Shown here: in pieces, positions 61,652 to 64,000 of the stretch
How positions within the stretch are numbered: the first letter of the stretch is position 1
How the letters are laid out: each line of letters starts with the position of its first letter
Assembly (NCBI RefSeq): GCF_014529625.1
Contig: NZ_CP076039.1
Coordinates: forward strand, 1,116,001-1,180,000
Direction: 5' to 3'
Origin: Candidatus Pelagisphaera phototrophica
GTDB lineage: Bacteria > Verrucomicrobiota > Verrucomicrobiia > Opitutales > Opitutaceae
DNA: 64,000 nucleotides
The notes under the pieces: model-generated
What the model saw: only the letters and a program-made list of their open reading frames with translations
What the model was told of the DNA's origin: nothing
Database searches by the model: none
Made by a program: the position numbers and the translations under genes

Positions 61652-62290
61652 CTAATGATCGCGAAAATCGATTTCTTGCACGTAGCTGCGTAGCAATTTC
61701 CAATGAGGATCTAGCTTGGATTCCCAAGTCAATTCTTCTTTTGGAAATGCCGTCTGTGCGGATGCTTGCAAATCCTTAAAACTGAAATTTTCGGGAGCGT
61801 AGCTATAGTAGGTCCGCTTGCGGAGAAAAGTCTCTATGAGTACGGGCCAAGGCAGTCCGGAGATAATATGCTCATCAAGCGGTACGAGGGGCTGATGGAG
61901 CTCATCGACGGAAAGTTCGATTTCCGGAAACTCGGTTTGTGTGTAGGTGCCCCATACGAGTAAATGCAGCTTTGGCTGGATGTCTTCGTAATTTTTCTTC
62001 GGGGGGTAGCGGAGACGGAGAAGACGCCCCTCCCGTTCCTTTGCCTAAGAATACCATTTTTCGGTCTTCTCGGACATCTACGGGTTGAGGTAAGGATAGT
62101 TGGATTTTTTGAGGGACTTTGTAATCGAAATCAGTGAGAAAGCAATCGCACTTCTTGCCGCCATTGAAGGGGCGATAGGGGTTTGTGTGGTAAGGGAAGA
62201 GTTCTTTTCGTTGAATTAAGACCAGTAGACGAATTGATCGAATGTTGACGCCTGTGCGGTGGCGAGCCAGATAGGTATTGGATTTAAGAA
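61652..62290 (-). pseudogene. Unrecognised gene split by a frameshift
   Basis: Minus-strand coding text runs in one frame from about 62290 to 62035 ('ELFPYHTNPYRPFNGGKKCD', 'FDYKVPQKIQLSLPQPVDVR') and continues in another from about 62025 to a TAG at 61652 ('QPKLHLLVWGTYTQTEFPEI', 'HWKLLRSYVQEIDFRDH'). The join is at a C/G-rich run near 62030, where the two frames meet without gap. No start codon is clear. I do not recognise the family and see no signal peptide. A real frameshift or a sequencing error in the homopolymer would look the same. It fills the 700-base space between sulfatase and enolase-superfamily gene. Confidence 0.5.
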
Positions 62291-62342
62291 ACCTCGTCTC
62301 GTCTAATTGGATTCTATATTGGGAACGTGGCAAAAGTCGGAA

Positions 62343-63458
62343 ATGAGCAAAGTCGATCGAATTGAAACTAAGCTTTTCAAGGTGCCCCTTGCTGAAATGC
62401 TGACGGACGCAACGCATGGGGACCACTTGCATTTTGATCTGGTAACGGTGACTATTGCTCTAGACGATGGGTATGAAGGAACTGGCTACACCTACACCGG
62501 TGGTAGAGGGGGATGCGCGATCAAGGCATTGCTCGATCATGATTTGGTTCCTTTTCTGATGGGAAGAGATGGCTCGGAGGTCGAATCGATTAACGAGCTT
62601 TGCGAATCACATATTCACTATGTGGGGAGGGGAGGCATTGCGTCTTTTGCGATCTCCGCGATCGATATCGCCTTGTGGGACGCCCGCTGCAAAAGGCTGA
62701 AAAAGCCATTGTGGCAGGTTGCTGGGGGAGCCAGGAAAAGCTGCAAGGTGTATGCTGGTGGGATCGATTTGGAATTTCCGCTTCCCAAATTGCTCAAGAG
62801 TATTGAGGGCTATCTAGAGGAAGGCTTCAACGCGGTGAAAATCAAAGTAGGGCGTCTCGATTTGAGTGAGGATATAGCTCGTGCCCGAGCGGTAAGAGAA
62901 TTGGTGGGGCCGGATGTATTTTTCATGGTCGACGCGAACTATTCCTTGAGCGTGGACAAGGCGATCGAGGCTGCCAATCGATTCAAGGAGTTTGACGTCT
63001 CGTGGTTTGAAGAGCCCACCTTGCCTGATGACTACCAGGGTTATGCGACAATAGCGGAATCGACCGGCTTACCTTTGGCGATGGGCGAAAACTTGCACAC
63101 GATGCACGAGTTTGGATACGCCTTTGAACAAGCAAATCTTTCCTATATTCAGCCCGATGCGTCGAACTGCTTAGGCATTACGGGATGGCTTAAGGTGGCG
63201 TATCAATCTGATAATTACGGCATTCCCATTTGTTCACATGGCATGCACGAGCTCCATGTGAGCCTCGTTTCATCGCAGTCTCACGGCGGCTGGCTGGAGC
63301 GTCACAGTTTCCCTATTGATTATTACACGGCTAGGCCCTTAGTTCTGGATGACAATCTAGCGGTAGCACCGGATTCCCTAGGAATTGGAGTCGAATTCGA
63401 TTGGGAGAAGTTGAAGCCTCACATGGTTGCCGAGAACGAGATTTCCAAGATTAGCTAA
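62343..63458 (+). CDS. Enolase-superfamily dehydratase/epimerase (mandelate racemase group)
   Basis: A 371-residue cytoplasmic enzyme that abstracts a proton alpha to a carboxylate, as in sugar-acid dehydratases. The ATG at 62343 ([20 protein letters not shown]) is preferred over a TTG 12 codons upstream. Catalytic features: K-x-K in '[20 protein letters not shown]', metal ligands in 'FFMVDANYS' (Asp), '[11 protein letters not shown]' (Glu) and 'LAMGENLHT' (Glu), and a His in '[14 protein letters not shown]'. The N-terminal capping domain has '[20 protein letters not shown]'. It is followed by a sulfatase at 13 bases, suggesting an operon that desulfates and then dehydrates a sugar acid; the exact acid is unknown. 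Confidence 0.92.
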   Translation: MSKVDRIETKLFKVPLAEMLTDATHGDHLHFDLVTVTIALDDGYEGTGYTYTGGRGGCAIKALLDHDLVPFLMGRDGSEVESINELCESHIHYVGRGGIASFAISAIDIALWDARCKRLKKPLWQVAGGARKSCKVYAGGIDLEFPLPKLLKSIEGYLEEGFNAVKIKVGRLDLSEDIARARAVRELVGPDVFFMVDANYSLSVDKAIEAANRFKEFDVSWFEEPTLPDDYQGYATIAESTGLPLAMGENLHTMHEFGYAFEQANLSYIQPDASNCLGITGWLKVAYQSDNYGIPICSHGMHELHVSLVSSQSHGGWLERHSFPIDYYTARPLVLDDNLAVAPDSLGIGVEFDWEKLKPHMVAENEISKIS

Positions 63459-63470
63459 TCCACTTATAAA

Positions 63471-64000
63471 ATGAAAAAAGCGTCTCTCATAACCCTTGTA
63501 ACGTTCGCCCTTTGTGCAGTTGCGACCATTGCATCTGCTCAGGTTCTAAAACAACCCAATATTATCGTCATGATGGCTGACGATATGGGGATGGGCGATA
63601 CGAGTGCTTACCAGGATTTCACCGGCAACGCGGATGAGAACCAAGTTTATACGCCACAAATGGAACGACTGGCTAGAATGGGAATGCGATTTACGGATGC
63701 CCATACGCCTTCATCACGGTGTTCGCCCACTCGATACGGCTTGTTGACAGGGCGATACTCCTGGCGTAATCGACTCAAACATTGGGTGCTCTTCGGCTCA
63801 CAAGGTGATCCTATGATCGAAAGCGATCGGCCGACGATTGCGTCTCTGCTCAAAGATCACGATTATCGAACGGCGATGTTTGGAAAATGGCACGTGGGGC
63901 TTCGGTATAGGCGGTCGGATGGCGACCCGGCGGCAGGTTGGGAAGATGCGGATCTCTCCAAACCTTTGCATACCTCACCCCTGGACCATGGATTCGACGT
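63471..64000 (+). CDS. Secreted sulfatase, 3' part beyond window
   Basis: ATG at 63471 starts an exported sulfatase whose first 176 residues are visible and open to the window edge. Signal peptide 1-23 ('ATIASAQ'), metal site 'VMMADDMGMGDTSAYQDF', catalytic C84-S-P-T-R with Y-G-L-L-T-G-R, then 'AMFGKWHVGL' with the conserved Lys and His. It follows the enolase-superfamily gene by 13 bases and so probably belongs to the same operon. It is the eighth sulfatase gene of the window. Confidence 0.9.
   Translation, partial: MKKASLITLVTFALCAVATIASAQVLKQPNIIVMMADDMGMGDTSAYQDFTGNADENQVYTPQMERLARMGMRFTDAHTPSSRCSPTRYGLLTGRYSWRNRLKHWVLFGSQGDPMIESDRPTIASLLKDHDYRTAMFGKWHVGLRYRRSDGDPAAGWEDADLSKPLHTSPLDHGFD

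Noticed and set aside
61902..62432. 176-codon minus-strand frame as an intact gene
   Set aside because: Its last 45 codons lose protein character where another frame takes over, and its first 40 overlap the enolase-superfamily gene; reported instead as a frameshifted gene.
1..64000. CRISPR arrays, tRNA or rRNA genes, insertion sequences
   Set aside because: No regularly spaced repeats, cloverleaf-forming stretches with CCA ends, rRNA-like sequence or transposase frames were found.

Overview
The window looks like a chromosomal segment of a marine Verrucomicrobiota bacterium, probably class Opitutia (Puniceicoccales-like). This is inferred from gene content: eight sulfatase genes, a TonB-dependent receptor with the 'FELSPFSV' N-terminus I associate with that class, a GntR/LacI hybrid regulator, Tat-exported Gfo/Idh/MocA and molybdenum enzymes, and a mannosylglycerate (marine compatible solute) cluster. 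Without a 16S gene or database search the placement stays tentative. No tRNA, rRNA, CRISPR array, integrase or intact insertion sequence was seen.

Layout. 1-2.6 kb: minus-strand pair of a Gfo/Idh/MocA oxidoreductase and a sodium:solute symporter (cut by the window edge). 2.6-20.1 kb: a glycan-utilisation locus with a TonB-dependent receptor, the regulator, two sulfatases, four BNR/sialidase-type propellers, two HpcH/HpaI aldolases and a kelch-mutarotase/SSS-transporter fusion. I read it as uptake and breakdown of a sulfated, possibly sialic-acid-like glycan; the substrate is inference. 20.2-24.6 kb: two more sulfatases separated by gene debris (sulfatase pieces, a PVC-type 'heme-binding' protein tail, an orphan Tat signal). 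24.7-29.2 kb: serine hydrolase, MFS transporter, an enolase-superfamily tail fragment, SelO. 29.9-31.9 kb: sulfatase fused to a DUF1080-like domain. 32-34.7 kb: PQQ-type propeller and purT, divergent around a perfect 13-bp inverted repeat. 35-38.9 kb: two-subunit molybdenum hydroxylase, a 27-residue micropeptide unit with its own promoter and terminator, TfoX-like and SnoaL-like proteins. 38.9-40 kb: a decayed thioredoxin/Ig protein. 40.2-48.8 kb: core genes (MFS, ABC-F ATPase with a possible leader peptide, DEAD-box helicase, RecQ, RluA-type pseudouridine synthase, thioredoxin-like protein). 49.2-52.6 kb: SGSH-like sulfatase and sialate O-acetylesterase. 52.6-56.5 kb: nonsense-interrupted flavin disulfide reductase stub, then mannosyl-3-phosphoglycerate phosphatase and synthase, divergent from a GH63-type mannosyl/glucosylglycerate hydrolase. 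56.7-64 kb: PQQ/cytochrome dehydrogenase, DUF6807 protein, a sulfatase, a frameshifted unknown gene, an enolase-superfamily dehydratase and the start of another sulfatase.

How the parts fit: extracellular sulfatases, sialidases and the O-acetylesterase would strip sulfate, sugar acids and acetyl groups. The TonB receptor and SSS/MFS permeases would import products, and enolase-superfamily dehydratases plus HpcH/HpaI aldolases could take sugar acids to pyruvate-type products. The many fragments show rapid gain and loss of such genes. The intergenic spaces carry two families of hairpin repeats, several of which lie where terminators are expected.
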